Shown here: positions 37,310-46,090 of the stretch, piece after piece | Layout: each line of letters starts with the position of its first letter | Position numbering within the stretch: the stretch's first letter is position 1 | Source of the DNA: Pseudomonas libanensis | Lineage (GTDB): Bacteria; Pseudomonadota; Gammaproteobacteria; Pseudomonadales; Pseudomonadaceae | DNA length: 64,000 nucleotides | Direction of reading: 5' to 3' | Assembly (NCBI RefSeq): GCF_001439685.1 | Contig: NZ_JYLH01000012.1 | Span: 162,444-226,443 of the forward strand | Position numbers and translations under genes: made by a program | The notes under the pieces: model-generated | Told to the model about the DNA's origin: nothing | The model's database searches: none | The model's input: only the letters and a program-made list of their open reading frames with translations

Positions 37310-37325
37310 AGTTAACATGTTATCT
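37310..37325. promoter_or_regulatory. HpaR-type operator upstream of feaR
   Basis: AGTTAA-CATG-TTATCT has the layout of the hpaG1 and hpaR sites; its first ten bases (AGTTAACAT and flanking T) are nearly the same as at 23997. The second half is degenerate. It is 45-60 bases before the feaR start. Confidence 0.45.
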
Positions 37326-37379
37326 ATATGCACGCAACAACAACTCGTTTGGCCTATGCAGAAGCACTAATGATGCCAA

Positions 37380-37964
37380 TCAGAGATTCGACAGTACCCG
37401 CTTCATGCCCGCCAACGCCGCCAGTAAATGGTTGCGTTGCTGCGGGCTTACAGCGATATAACGCCGAAACGCCGGCATGCGGTTGACCACTTCGCTGCCG
37501 CCCATATGCTCCAGGCGCACGCACCATTGCTGGCCCTTGAGGTCAATGCGCAGGCGCTTGAAATCCAGGGGCATCAGCGCTTCGAATAACTCTTTGTCCG
37601 CCAGCAAACGCGCCTGCAGCTCGCGCCCCAGGGCCTGGTTGCCAGAACGCTGCCGCACGCGGATGCCATTGCGCCGAATAGCCCCGCCATGGTGCACCTC
37701 GAAGCTGCCCGCTCCTGGGGTGGATGTGGGCACCTGCAACACGAATTCAGTCATGACCACATGCATTAACAACTGCGATTCGGTGCGCTCGACCAGCTCA
37801 AATACCGCCCCATCCACGTCGAGTTTTACCAGGCCAAGATCACGCCGCAAGCGCGCCAGGGTCACCCCGGGTCGATAGCCGCTCGGTGCGCGATCAGCGC
37901 TGAACAGTTCAAACAGTTTTTGCCGCAAAGTCGCTATAAGGCTCATGGGCATGTCCCGGTTCAT
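37380..37964 (-). CDS. DUF3156-family protein
   Basis: A 194-residue protein of the DUF3156 type, soluble and rich in Arg/Leu, without signal peptide or catalytic motif I can recognise. ATG 37964 has AAGGA eight bases upstream and lies inside the end of the permease gene, an overlap of 56 bases, so the two are translationally coupled. The family is regularly found beside this amino-acid permease in Pseudomonas. Function unknown; a role supporting uptake or signalling of aromatic amines is only suggested by position. Confidence 0.72.
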   Translation of the reverse strand: MNRDMPMSLIATLRQKLFELFSADRAPSGYRPGVTLARLRRDLGLVKLDVDGAVFELVERTESQLLMHVVMTEFVLQVPTSTPGAGSFEVHHGGAIRRNGIRVRQRSGNQALGRELQARLLADKELFEALMPLDFKRLRIDLKGQQWCVRLEHMGGSEVVNRMPAFRRYIAVSPQQRNHLLAALAGMKRVLSNL

Positions 37965-39408
37965 GGCTGAATTCCTTGGCCAACACCTCCTCGACGCAGG
38001 CGGGCTTGAAGGGGTTGACCTTCTGTACCACCAGGGTCCAGAACAACGCGTAGGTCGCCGTTACGCCAAGCATCACCCCGAACGGCACATAGATATCCGC
38101 CGGGTTCATGCCGGGTGGGGTGATAAACCACATGCCCAGCAGGATGCCGATGCTCGACACGACCTGCGGCAGCGGGAACCACGGCGAACGGTACGCCCGG
38201 GGCAAATCCGGACGGCGAATGCGCAGGATCACCACCGACAACGTCACCAGCAGGTAGGCAAAACTCCACGCGCACACCGCCGCCAGCACCAGGTGCATGA
38301 TGTTGTCAGTGTTGCCGCCCAGGTACAGCGCATGCAGGCACGGGATCAGCATGGCCACCAGGATGCACAGCAGCGGTGTCTTGAAGCGCGGGTGCAGGTA
38401 GGTGAACACCTTCGGTAACGCGCCATCCACCGCCATGCCATAGAGGATGCGCGGCACGCCGGCCATCAGAGTATTAATGGTTGCAGCGCCGGCGAACAGG
38501 AAGCCAATGCCCAGCCACAACGGGCCGATCTGCCCCATCACCTGTTCGGCAAACCGGGGGATGGCCATGGGCGTGTCCAGCAGGTGCACGCCGGACGCGG
38601 CGTCGAGCACCACGTTTTCCACCTGGCGTTTCATCGCGGCGCCATAGATAAACATGCACGTCGCCACGCCCATCAGCCCGAGCATCATCGCCCGTGGCAT
38701 CGCCTTGGCCGATTGGCGCAGGTCCGGCGCCAGCGGGGTGACGAACTCGCAGCCGACGAACATGAACATCGCCATGCCCACCAGCGACAACACGGTGACC
38801 AGGTCAGTGCCCACCAGCGATTCCCCGAACCAGCCGTCCAGTTGCACCGCTGGCGCGGCGATCAAGCCCAGCACGCCGAACACCATCAGGGTGGTCCACA
38901 TGCCAAACGTAAGGATGATCTCTGCGCGGCCAAAGGCGCTGACCCCGAAGGCGTTCAGCACCCCGAACGCGATCACGAACCCCACGCCCAGCAGCCATGA
39001 GCCGCCGGCCGATTCTGCCAGGGTATTGAGGTGTTCGAAGTTCACCAGGGCCATGACCCCGGCGAGGATGGTTTCGGCGGTGCCGGCGAACACATGCACG
39101 ATCAGATAGGCCGACAGGGTGCCGGTGATCGCGAAGAACCGGCCCATGCCGCAATTGATGTAGTCGTACACCGAACCGGTGGTGGGCAGCATCGAGGCGG
39201 CCTCGGCGAAGGTGGTCGCCTGGGCCAGCATCATCACCACGGCGATCAGCATTGCCAGGGCAAACGCACCGCCGCCGATGCCAAAGCCCATGGTGGCGGT
39301 AAGAATCACCGGGCTGGCCATGATCAGGCCAATGGTGCTGGCCAACGCGGTGGGGAAACCTACCGTGCCTCGGTTGAGGTGCGCGGTGAGTCGGTCGTTG
39401 AACGACAT
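37909..39408 (-). CDS. APC-family amine/amino acid permease
   Basis: A 499-residue permease of the amino acid-polyamine-organocation family with about twelve hydrophobic helices, starting MSFNDRLTAHLNRGTVGFP. GAGGA lies seven bases before the ATG. The N-terminal IMASPVILTATMGFGIGGGA is the substrate-binding unwound helix region. It is embedded in the aromatic-amine island and divergent from a porin across a shared promoter, so tyramine/phenylethylamine import is likely. Family assignment is firm; substrate is inferred. Confidence 0.85.
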   Translation of the reverse strand: MSFNDRLTAHLNRGTVGFPTALASTIGLIMASPVILTATMGFGIGGGAFALAMLIAVVMMLAQATTFAEAASMLPTTGSVYDYINCGMGRFFAITGTLSAYLIVHVFAGTAETILAGVMALVNFEHLNTLAESAGGSWLLGVGFVIAFGVLNAFGVSAFGRAEIILTFGMWTTLMVFGVLGLIAAPAVQLDGWFGESLVGTDLVTVLSLVGMAMFMFVGCEFVTPLAPDLRQSAKAMPRAMMLGLMGVATCMFIYGAAMKRQVENVVLDAASGVHLLDTPMAIPRFAEQVMGQIGPLWLGIGFLFAGAATINTLMAGVPRILYGMAVDGALPKVFTYLHPRFKTPLLCILVAMLIPCLHALYLGGNTDNIMHLVLAAVCAWSFAYLLVTLSVVILRIRRPDLPRAYRSPWFPLPQVVSSIGILLGMWFITPPGMNPADIYVPFGVMLGVTATYALFWTLVVQKVNPFKPACVEEVLAKEFSHEPGHAHEPYSDFAAKTV

Positions 39409-39545
39409 GGTGGGGTCCTCGAAAGCGGTTTTTTTAGTGTGTCGGCACTCTGCGCCCCACCCGCGTTGATCGTCTTGCCCCTGTCTGCCGCTGGTTTTGT
39501 AGCTGCCTGCCACGGCGTAGCACCTGGCGGCCTGGGTCAATTCCC

Positions 39546-39565
39546 TGGCACGCATGGCAAAGACT
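39546..39565 (+). promoter_or_regulatory. FeaR-type site in the permease-porin intergenic region
   Basis: TGGCACGCATGGCAAAGACT shares 17 of 20 positions with the element before the amine oxidase when compared from GGCACGCA through GACTT. It begins 80 bases before the porin start and could serve both divergent genes. Confidence 0.5.
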
Positions 39566-39625
39566 TGGCTTGACGCCCCTCGCCCTAATGCGCCCTCACT
39601 CTTAACCAAGATGGGGACAATAACA

Positions 39626-40948
39626 ATGGAGCACACACTGAAAAACCGCCGTCTGCGCCAAGCGGTCGTCATAGGCGTCGCGCTGTTGGCCGGGCAAGCT
39701 CATGGCGTCGAGTTGTACGCCGATGCCGACACGCAGGTCACGGGAAACTTCCTCGCTGTGTATGGGATGTTCAACAGCCCGAAAAACTACGACGGCCGGC
39801 GCGGCGGCTCCACCTGGCGCGAGGCGTTTATCAAGTACGGCCTGAGCGTCGAGCAAAACCTGGGTAGCCTGGGCGGTGTCTATGGCACGGCCAACCTGGT
39901 GAGTTCCGGCACCTGGGGCGATGGCGATGCGTCCGGGTTGACCAACGGCACCGAGCGCACCACCAAGTTTGACGAGGCCTTCGCCGGCTGGCGGTCTGGC
40001 GAGTTGTTGCCGGCGCTGGGCAAGGATGGCCTGGACCTGTCGTTCGGACGCCAGATCATCATGCTGGGGGATGGTTTTATCATTAACGACGACGGCCCCA
40101 ACTTGGGCAATGGCGTCGGCGACGGCGAGTTCAATCGCGGCGGCGCCTACTACATCGCCGCACGCCATGCCTTCGATAAAACGGCGGTGATTCGCCTGGG
40201 CGGCAAGGACGGTGTGCACGGCAGCCTGATGTGGATCAAGTCCGACAACCGCGCCCAGGCCCTCACCGAAATGGCCGCCGGCACCCTGGATTACACTGCC
40301 GCGCCGGGCACTCTGGGGCTGACCTATATTCACGGAATTGATGTGGATGAGCGCTTCGCCACCGACCTGCAACGCCAGCGCAAAGGCATGAACCTCTATA
40401 GCGTGCGTGGCGCCGGCAATGCGGGCATCGACAACGCGCACTTCGCCTTCGAACTGGCCCGCCAGGACCGTCGCGACAGCCAGCAGAACGCTGGGTACGC
40501 CGAAGCCGGCTACACCTTCGCCAACCTGCCGTGGTCGCCCGACCTGACCTACCGCTACGCCCGTTATTCGAAGAACTGGGACGCGATGTTCTCAGGCTTC
40601 AATCGCGGCTATGGCACCTGGGTACAGGGCGAAGTGGCGGGCAACTATTCCGGCCCCTACAACAGCAACACAGCGGTGCAACACGTGGCGCTCAAGGTCA
40701 AGCCGCTGGAGAACCTCAGCCTCGGCGCGCTGTTCTTCGACTACAACACCGTCAGCACCCGCGGCCAGTTGAACCTGGATGGCCGCGAACTGGACCTGTA
40801 TGCCGAATGGGCCGTCAATGAACACCTGATCATCACGCCGCTGCTGGGGCTGTACAAACCCAACAAAGATGCCGACACCGGCGGCAACCAGGTCGGCGGC
40901 AACGGCACCAATGTCTACAGCCAACTGGTGGTCGCCGTGCCGTTCTAA
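39626..40948 (+). CDS. Outer membrane beta-barrel porin (alginate-export-like)
   Basis: A 440-residue protein with signal peptide (AVVIGVALLAGQAHG) followed by alternating amphipathic strands and a terminal aromatic residue (VVAVPF), the marks of an outer membrane barrel. Sequence style (GRQIIMLGDGFIINDDGPN, TDLQRQRKGMNLYSVRGAG) fits the alginate-export/DUF1302-like porin group. It is paired divergently with the amine permease and probably supplies the outer-membrane step. Its 3' end overlaps the convergent hpaC by four bases. Confidence 0.75.
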   Translation: MEHTLKNRRLRQAVVIGVALLAGQAHGVELYADADTQVTGNFLAVYGMFNSPKNYDGRRGGSTWREAFIKYGLSVEQNLGSLGGVYGTANLVSSGTWGDGDASGLTNGTERTTKFDEAFAGWRSGELLPALGKDGLDLSFGRQIIMLGDGFIINDDGPNLGNGVGDGEFNRGGAYYIAARHAFDKTAVIRLGGKDGVHGSLMWIKSDNRAQALTEMAAGTLDYTAAPGTLGLTYIHGIDVDERFATDLQRQRKGMNLYSVRGAGNAGIDNAHFAFELARQDRRDSQQNAGYAEAGYTFANLPWSPDLTYRYARYSKNWDAMFSGFNRGYGTWVQGEVAGNYSGPYNSNTAVQHVALKVKPLENLSLGALFFDYNTVSTRGQLNLDGRELDLYAEWAVNEHLIITPLLGLYKPNKDADTGGNQVGGNGTNVYSQLVVAVPF

Positions 40949-41454
40949 ACCGCCTCGGGCGCGCACGGAGGCAGCGCCCGGACCTCGGCATAAGCGCCCT
41001 GATGATAGAGCAGCGGCGCACGGCCAAAGTCATCAAAGGCCACCACCTTGCCGATCATGATCCAATGGTCGCCGCCGTCCACCTGCTGGTATTTCTCACA
41101 GTGAAAACGCGCCGAACAATCGGCGAACACCGGCGAGCCCCCCTCCCCCGGCTCGTACTCGATGAGGGCGAAGCGATCTTCACGGGGGCGCGCAAAGTTG
41201 TTGGACAGGTGCACCTGGTCAGCCGCCAACACATTCACGGCAAAGTGGCTGGCCTCCTCGAACACCTCATGGCTGTTGGAGCGTTTGTCGATGCTCCACA
41301 GCACCAGGGGCGGGTCGAGGGACACCGAGTTGAAACTGTTGGCCGTCACGCCCACCTTGCGCCCGGAGGCCGTGGCGGCGGTGACTACGGTCACACCGGT
41401 GGCGAAATTGCCCAAGGCGCGACGAAAGGCCCGTGGGTCGAATACGTCAGACAT
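40945..41454 (-). CDS. hpaC: 4-hydroxyphenylacetate 3-monooxygenase, flavin reductase component
   Basis: A 169-residue flavin reductase-like FMN-binding protein with FRRALGNFATGVTVVTA, ANSFNSVSLDPPLVLWSI and a late GGDHWIMIGKV. This is the small HpaC type that supplies reduced flavin by diffusion, not the larger C1 reductase usually paired with C2 oxygenases. GGGAG precedes the ATG. It lies 56 bases after the oxygenase gene in the same operon. Confidence 0.88.
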   Translation of the reverse strand: MSDVFDPRAFRRALGNFATGVTVVTAATASGRKVGVTANSFNSVSLDPPLVLWSIDKRSNSHEVFEEASHFAVNVLAADQVHLSNNFARPREDRFALIEYEPGEGGSPVFADCSARFHCEKYQQVDGGDHWIMIGKVVAFDDFGRAPLLYHQGAYAEVRALPPCAPEAV

Positions 41455-41510
41455 GCAAGACTCCCGGGTGGCCTTTATTGGCCGCCCTGATTGTTATAGG
41501 GAAAACGCGG

Positions 41511-42680
41511 CTACACCATGCTCGGGTCGGGCTCCAGGCCCATCAGCTCACGGCCGAGGATCTGCGCGCAGACGTCATAGTCGGTGTAGGCATGGGCGCC
41601 GGTCATATGGGAATCGCGGAACAGGCGCTGCATCTCGTTATGTTCGAACCAGGCATTGCCACCCGCGGCAGCGAACAGGCGATCCACCGCTTCGATGCAC
41701 ATCTTGGTGGCATAGGCCTGGTTGGTGCGCCAGAACGCCAGGGTCTGGCGCGTCGGGTAACGCTGGGCGGCGCTGTGTTCAGCGTGTTCCTGCCAGGTCT
41801 TCTCCAGGAACGCCCGGGCGGCGGCCACCTGATGGGTGGACTCGGCCAGGCGCATCAACGCCGGAGTGGCGGCGCCCACGGCAGCACCGGTGTAGGCGCG
41901 CACCCGGGTCTTGGTTTTTTCGCGGAACACATCGAGCATGCGCTCGGCCACACCCAGGCTGACGGTGGAGAAACCACTGGCGAAATACGGCCGATAAGGC
42001 GCGTAGAAAATCTGGCTGTCCGGGTAGAGGCCAAAGCCTGCGGACTTGCCCTCCATCATGTCCTTGGCCTTCTGGATACGGTGCTCGGGCACCCAGGCGT
42101 TGTCGACGACCAGGGTTTTGGTGCCGCTGCCTTTCATGCCGGCAGCGAACCAGTCGTCGCGGATCTGATAGTCACTGCGCGGCAGCACGGCAAAGCAGTA
42201 ATCCTGGGTGCCTTCGGTGTTCTGGCGACGGCAGCCGACAATCGCCCACTCGCCATGGTCGCAGCCGCTGCTCCAGCCCATCTCGCCGCTGAAGTACACG
42301 CCGCCTTCGCCCTCGGTGACCCGACCAAACGGTGCAATACTGCTGCTGGCCGTGGCATCCGGGTTGGCGCCCCAGATTTCCTCTTGCAACCGAGCCGAGA
42401 ACAACGCCAGCTGATGGCTGTGGGTGCACAACAAACTCATGGCCCAGGCGGTGCTGGCACAACTGCCGGCAAGCAAGGCGATGCAGTCGGCGAATTCGGG
42501 CAATGACAGCTCGAGACCGCCGTACGCCTTGGGCTGAAAGGCGCGGTGCAGGCCGATGCTTTTGAGCAAGGCGATATTCTCATCCGGCACTTGGCGCAGC
42601 TGTTCGGCGCGGCTGGCATTGGCGGCGATGGCCGGCAAGAGGGGCTTGAGGTCTTCGAGGAGCGGGTTTGGCTTTTTCAT
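41511..42680 (-). CDS. p-Hydroxyphenylacetate 3-hydroxylase, C2-type oxygenase component
   Basis: A 389-residue acyl-CoA-dehydrogenase-fold flavin monooxygenase, very similar to the C2 oxygenase of Acinetobacter baumannii. Shared segments include LRQVPDENIALLKSIGLHRA, LLCTHSHQ, DATASSSIAPFG, KAKDMMEGKSAGFGLYPDS and DVCAQILGRELMG. The His of THSHQ and the Ser of SSSIAPFG match residues known to act in hydroxylation. It ortho-hydroxylates 4-hydroxyphenylacetate to homoprotocatechuate using reduced flavin from HpaC. No HpaB-type oxygenase is present in the window, so this is the pathway's entry hydroxylase. Divergent from feaB. Confidence 0.9.
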   Translation of the reverse strand: MKKPNPLLEDLKPLLPAIAANASRAEQLRQVPDENIALLKSIGLHRAFQPKAYGGLELSLPEFADCIALLAGSCASTAWAMSLLCTHSHQLALFSARLQEEIWGANPDATASSSIAPFGRVTEGEGGVYFSGEMGWSSGCDHGEWAIVGCRRQNTEGTQDYCFAVLPRSDYQIRDDWFAAGMKGSGTKTLVVDNAWVPEHRIQKAKDMMEGKSAGFGLYPDSQIFYAPYRPYFASGFSTVSLGVAERMLDVFREKTKTRVRAYTGAAVGAATPALMRLAESTHQVAAARAFLEKTWQEHAEHSAAQRYPTRQTLAFWRTNQAYATKMCIEAVDRLFAAAGGNAWFEHNEMQRLFRDSHMTGAHAYTDYDVCAQILGRELMGLEPDPSMV

Positions 42681-42818
42681 GGACGGCCCTGCTTATTATT
42701 GGAAGTCCGGCAGGCGCTCCGGATTGCGGAACGGCGCGGGATGCAGGGCCAGTATCGGACGGGTCACGCAGGCGCAAAATGCACATTCGGCAGGCAAGCT
42801 TGTACTTTTCACAGGTGC

Positions 42819-42856
42819 GGCAGGCACAGGCATAAAACCTGGCAGGCACAGTCAAG
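42819..42856. promoter_or_regulatory. FeaR-type direct repeats upstream of feaB
   Basis: GGCAGGCACAG occurs twice (42819-42829 and 42841-42851) exactly 22 bases apart, two helical turns, on one DNA face. The second extends to GTCAAG, matching the sites before the amine oxidase and porin. A related GGCAGGCAAG is at 42789. Direct repeats two turns apart are typical of AraC-family activators. The site lies between feaB and the divergent hydroxylase operon. Confidence 0.55.
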
Positions 42857-42916
42857 CCGCGTGCCTGCGCGTTGGTTAACCTCGGGGTTTCTTTTGTGAA
42901 CTGCCAGGAACCTGCC

Positions 42917-44404
42917 ATGAGCGATATCCCGCTGCTGCCTCACGTCGAAGCCTTTTTGCGTCGCCGTCATGGGCTGTTTATCGACGGCGCCAGTGTGCAC
43001 AGCCACGCCGATGCACGCCTGAGCGTGACCAACCCCGCCACCGGCCAGGTGATCGCCGACGTGGCCGACGCAGACCTGGCGGATATCGACGCCGCGGTCG
43101 CGTCCGCCAACCGTGGTTTCCAACTGTGGTCCCAGACCATTCCCGCCACCCGTGGCAACGTGCTGCTGAAACTGGCCGACCTGCTGGAACAGCACCGTGA
43201 AGAACTGGCGCAGATCGAAACCTGCCAGTCGGGCAAGATCATCCAGATTTCCCGCGCTTTCGAGGTCGACCAGGCCGCGCATTTCCTGCGTTACTACGCT
43301 GGCTGGGCCACCAAGCTCAGCGGCCAGACCCTCACGCCGTCGCTGCCTTCGTTCAATGGCGAGCGCTACACCGCCTTTACCCTGCGCGAGCCGGTGGGCG
43401 TGGTGGTTGGCATTGTGCCGTGGAATTTCTCGACCATGATCGCCATCTGGAAACTCGCTTCGGCACTGGTGACCGGCTGCAGCATCATCATCAAGCCCAG
43501 CGAATTCACGCCGCTGACCCTGCTGCGCATCGCTGAGCTGGCGATCGACGCCGGGTTACCGGCGGGTGTGCTCAATGTGTTGACCGGCGGCGGCCATGTC
43601 GGCAAGGGGCTGGTGGAACACCCCGGCACCCATAAAGTGTCCTTCACCGGTTCAGTACCCACCGGCATCGCCGTCGGCCGTAGCGCCATGGGGGCCGGGC
43701 TGACCCGTGCAACCCTGGAGCTGGGTGGCAAGAATGCTGCGGGCTTCCTGCGTGACATGGACGTGGACAAGGCAGTGGACGGCATCATCGAGGCGGGCTT
43801 CCTGCACGCCGGGCAAATCTGCGCGGCGGCCGAACGCTTCTTCGTGCACCGCTCGCAGATCGACGCCGTGCTGGAAAAACTCAAGGCGCGCCTGAGCCGC
43901 CTGAACATCGGTTCGCCCCTGGACGAACACACCGAATTCGGCCCGGTCACGCACCAGCAACACCAGCAGAAACTGCTCGGCTACTTCAACCAGGCCCGCG
44001 CCGAAAACAACACGATCATCCACGGCGGCCACCTTATCGACCGGCCTGGTTGCTATGTCGAGCCCACGGTGATCCTCGCCAACCACCTGCACGACACCCT
44101 GCTCAACGAAGAAACCTTCGGCCCCATCGCCACCTTCCTGCCCTACGACGACGAAGACGAACTGCTGGCCATGATGAACCACGGGCCTTACGGGTTGAGC
44201 GCCAGCCTGTGGACCAACGATTTGGGCAAGGCCCTGCGCATGATCCCGGCCATTAAGGCGGGCACCTTGTGGGTGAACATGCACACCTTGCTCGACCCGG
44301 CAGTGCCGTTTGGCGGCAGCCGGTCTTCGGGCGTCGGGCGGGAGTTTGGCAGTGCGTTCATTGAGGATTACACCGAGCTTAAGTCGGTGATGATTCGGTA
44401 TTGA
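42917..44404 (+). CDS. feaB: Phenylacetaldehyde dehydrogenase
   Basis: A 495-residue ALDH close to FeaB/PadA/StyD. It has PWNFSTMIAIWKLASALVTG, general base Glu in LELGGKNAAG, catalytic Cys in HAGQICAAAERFF, and NEETFGPIATFLPYDDEDE. It converts phenylacetaldehyde or 4-hydroxyphenylacetaldehyde from the amine oxidase to the acid that feeds the hydroxylase and hpa genes. AGGAA precedes ATG 42917; the frame is open 15 codons further up without similarity. Confidence 0.87.
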   Translation: MSDIPLLPHVEAFLRRRHGLFIDGASVHSHADARLSVTNPATGQVIADVADADLADIDAAVASANRGFQLWSQTIPATRGNVLLKLADLLEQHREELAQIETCQSGKIIQISRAFEVDQAAHFLRYYAGWATKLSGQTLTPSLPSFNGERYTAFTLREPVGVVVGIVPWNFSTMIAIWKLASALVTGCSIIIKPSEFTPLTLLRIAELAIDAGLPAGVLNVLTGGGHVGKGLVEHPGTHKVSFTGSVPTGIAVGRSAMGAGLTRATLELGGKNAAGFLRDMDVDKAVDGIIEAGFLHAGQICAAAERFFVHRSQIDAVLEKLKARLSRLNIGSPLDEHTEFGPVTHQQHQQKLLGYFNQARAENNTIIHGGHLIDRPGCYVEPTVILANHLHDTLLNEETFGPIATFLPYDDEDELLAMMNHGPYGLSASLWTNDLGKALRMIPAIKAGTLWVNMHTLLDPAVPFGGSRSSGVGREFGSAFIEDYTELKSVMIRY

Positions 44405-44427
44405 GGACTGAGTGCCGGCGACCGGAA

Positions 44428-45027
44428 TCAGGGCTCAGGTTTGGCTGGTGGGCCACGAAACAGATTCCTGGAAATGATGTCGGCCTTCAGCATCTTGAGT
44501 TGCAGATGGCGGTTTACTGCGCCAACGACTTCCATATAACGGGTGACGTGGCGCTTCCACGTATCGACCAGCAGGAAGGGCACCAAGCCAATCGCAACAA
44601 ACGGCAAAATAACCACACCGAACAGGATTGTCAGAAGCTCCCAGCACCCTTGCAGCAAATCCACAGGACCCAAGGTTTTTTCATAATGCAACTTCTTGGT
44701 CAGCACGTCGGAAATCAGGTTCGTGCCGATGGCGGCGGTTACAAACGGGAAAACAAACAGGAACAGGTTGGAACGGTGTTTCACCTGGTCAAACAGATCA
44801 CCGCTGATTTTGCCTTTTTCGTGTAGTGACTGCGCCAGCCCATTGAATGCGTCGATAGAGACCACGGCACACGCGGCAATCGAAATCAGCGCAACGCCGG
44901 TCGCCACGACAACTTGCGGCGTGGTGTCTTTGTCAAGAATGAAACCAATCACCGCCATCACCAACACAAAGGCCACCACCAAAAAGAACAGTTGCACATC
45001 CAAGCCAAACAACAACGCGTAATTCAT
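44428..45027 (-). CDS. Hypothetical inner-membrane protein
   Basis: A 199-residue protein with four or five hydrophobic helices (about 5-30, 38-58, 90-108, 130-152) and a basic cytoplasmic tail. I do not recognise the family. AGGA precedes the ATG. It is last in a four-gene cluster with three lipoproteins (45069-46749), 41 bases after the second, so a common envelope function is likely, but none can be named. Confidence 0.65.
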   Translation of the reverse strand: MNYALLFGLDVQLFFLVVAFVLVMAVIGFILDKDTTPQVVVATGVALISIAACAVVSIDAFNGLAQSLHEKGKISGDLFDQVKHRSNLFLFVFPFVTAAIGTNLISDVLTKKLHYEKTLGPVDLLQGCWELLTILFGVVILPFVAIGLVPFLLVDTWKRHVTRYMEVVGAVNRHLQLKMLKADIISRNLFRGPPAKPEP

Positions 45028-45068
45028 CCGTGAATTCCTCTATTAAGACTAATTAAAATACCCAACTG

Positions 45069-45575
45069 TCACTGATAAGGAATCAAGCGATCGTGGTCCA
45101 GATCCCGCATCAAGTCGCTCAACATTTCGCTTTCACTGCGGGGCTCGGTCATGGGTATATACCAGGTCGTGGCCGTCCAGCCACCGCGTTTGTAGGCATA
45201 GGTTTTGAGCAAGTGCCCGTCCTTGTACAGCGAGCCGTGCAACTGGCGCTCATAGGTGTAGGGCACCGGCACGGTCAGCAGCGTCAGCGCGCCGAGTATC
45301 GCCGGGAGCGCACCGGCACCTTTACCGCCGCGTTGATCGACCAACAAGCTGTAGCCGGTCTTGCTGAAGCCGCCATCCATAAAACTGAAGGCACCAGTGT
45401 CACGCAACAGCTGGATGACCTCGCGCTGGGTCTGCTGTTCAAACCTCGACGTGGGCGACGGCATTGTGACGCTCATCGGCACATAGGCACGTTCTGCCTT
45501 GTAGTCCAACGGTTTGAGGGCGGTACCGCAACCGCCGAGCAACAGCACGGCAGCCAGTAGCGTAGTTCTGATCAT
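45069..45575 (-). CDS. Hypothetical lipoprotein (paralogue of the next gene)
   Basis: A 168-residue predicted lipoprotein with lipobox LLGGC (Cys16) after a short basic/hydrophobic signal. It contains LLRDTGAFSFMD, a hydrophobic strand pair around LTLLTVPVPYTYE, and DLDHDRLIP near the end. The same landmarks in the same order occur in the product of 45572-46090 (LRETGVFRSVE, ATLFLMPLSVTV, DVQRDGLLP), so the pair arose by duplication. It overlaps that gene by four bases (ATGA). Confidence 0.7.
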   Translation of the reverse strand: MIRTTLLAAVLLLGGCGTALKPLDYKAERAYVPMSVTMPSPTSRFEQQTQREVIQLLRDTGAFSFMDGGFSKTGYSLLVDQRGGKGAGALPAILGALTLLTVPVPYTYERQLHGSLYKDGHLLKTYAYKRGGWTATTWYIPMTEPRSESEMLSDLMRDLDHDRLIPYQ

Positions 45576-46090
45576 TGTGCGTGCTCCTCGGGCAGCAAGC
45601 CGTCGCGTTGTACATCCTCGGCAAAAGCACGTGCGACACGATGACCGCTCTGTAGCTCCATCCCGCCGGGGCCATCCAGCAGCCAGGAGTATTTGTGGGT
45701 GACGTTGCGGTAGCTGTACTGCTTGAGCTGCTTTCCATCGTGCTGCAGGGAAAACTCGGTGGTGGTGTCGACGGTCACGGAAAGGGGCATTAGAAACAGG
45801 GTTGCCGCACTCAGCAATACCAAGGGGAAAGGCGGCATATCACGCTGGATGTTGTAGCGCACCCATACTGAATAATCCCCCGGGTTGCCCCTGCCGGTTT
45901 CGACACTGCGAAACACCCCGGTCTCGCGCAACTGATTACGGATGAGTGCGGCATTGAGCGGATCATCGATCATGACGTGGATCGGCTTGAGGTATTCCTT
46001 GCCATCCGGCAATGCACGCTCAGGCAGCGTATGGGTGGTTGCACACCCCGTCAGCAGCGCCAGGGCGCCGAGGGTCATAAAGCGGTTCAT
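45572..46090 (-). CDS. Hypothetical lipoprotein (paralogue of the previous gene)
   Basis: A 172-residue predicted lipoprotein with lipobox LLTGC (Cys16) and no known domain. It shares landmarks with the 168-residue neighbour. Overlaps at both ends (four bases each) with the flanking lipoprotein genes show tight translational coupling. It is possibly part of an envelope complex with the membrane protein at 44428. Confidence 0.7.
   Translation of the reverse strand: MNRFMTLGALALLTGCATTHTLPERALPDGKEYLKPIHVMIDDPLNAALIRNQLRETGVFRSVETGRGNPGDYSVWVRYNIQRDMPPFPLVLLSAATLFLMPLSVTVDTTTEFSLQHDGKQLKQYSYRNVTHKYSWLLDGPGGMELQSGHRVARAFAEDVQRDGLLPEEHAQ

Noticed and set aside
41511..42680. Annotating the oxygenase as hpaB
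   Set aside because: It is of the shorter C2 acyl-CoA-dehydrogenase-fold type, not the roughly 520-residue HpaB family.
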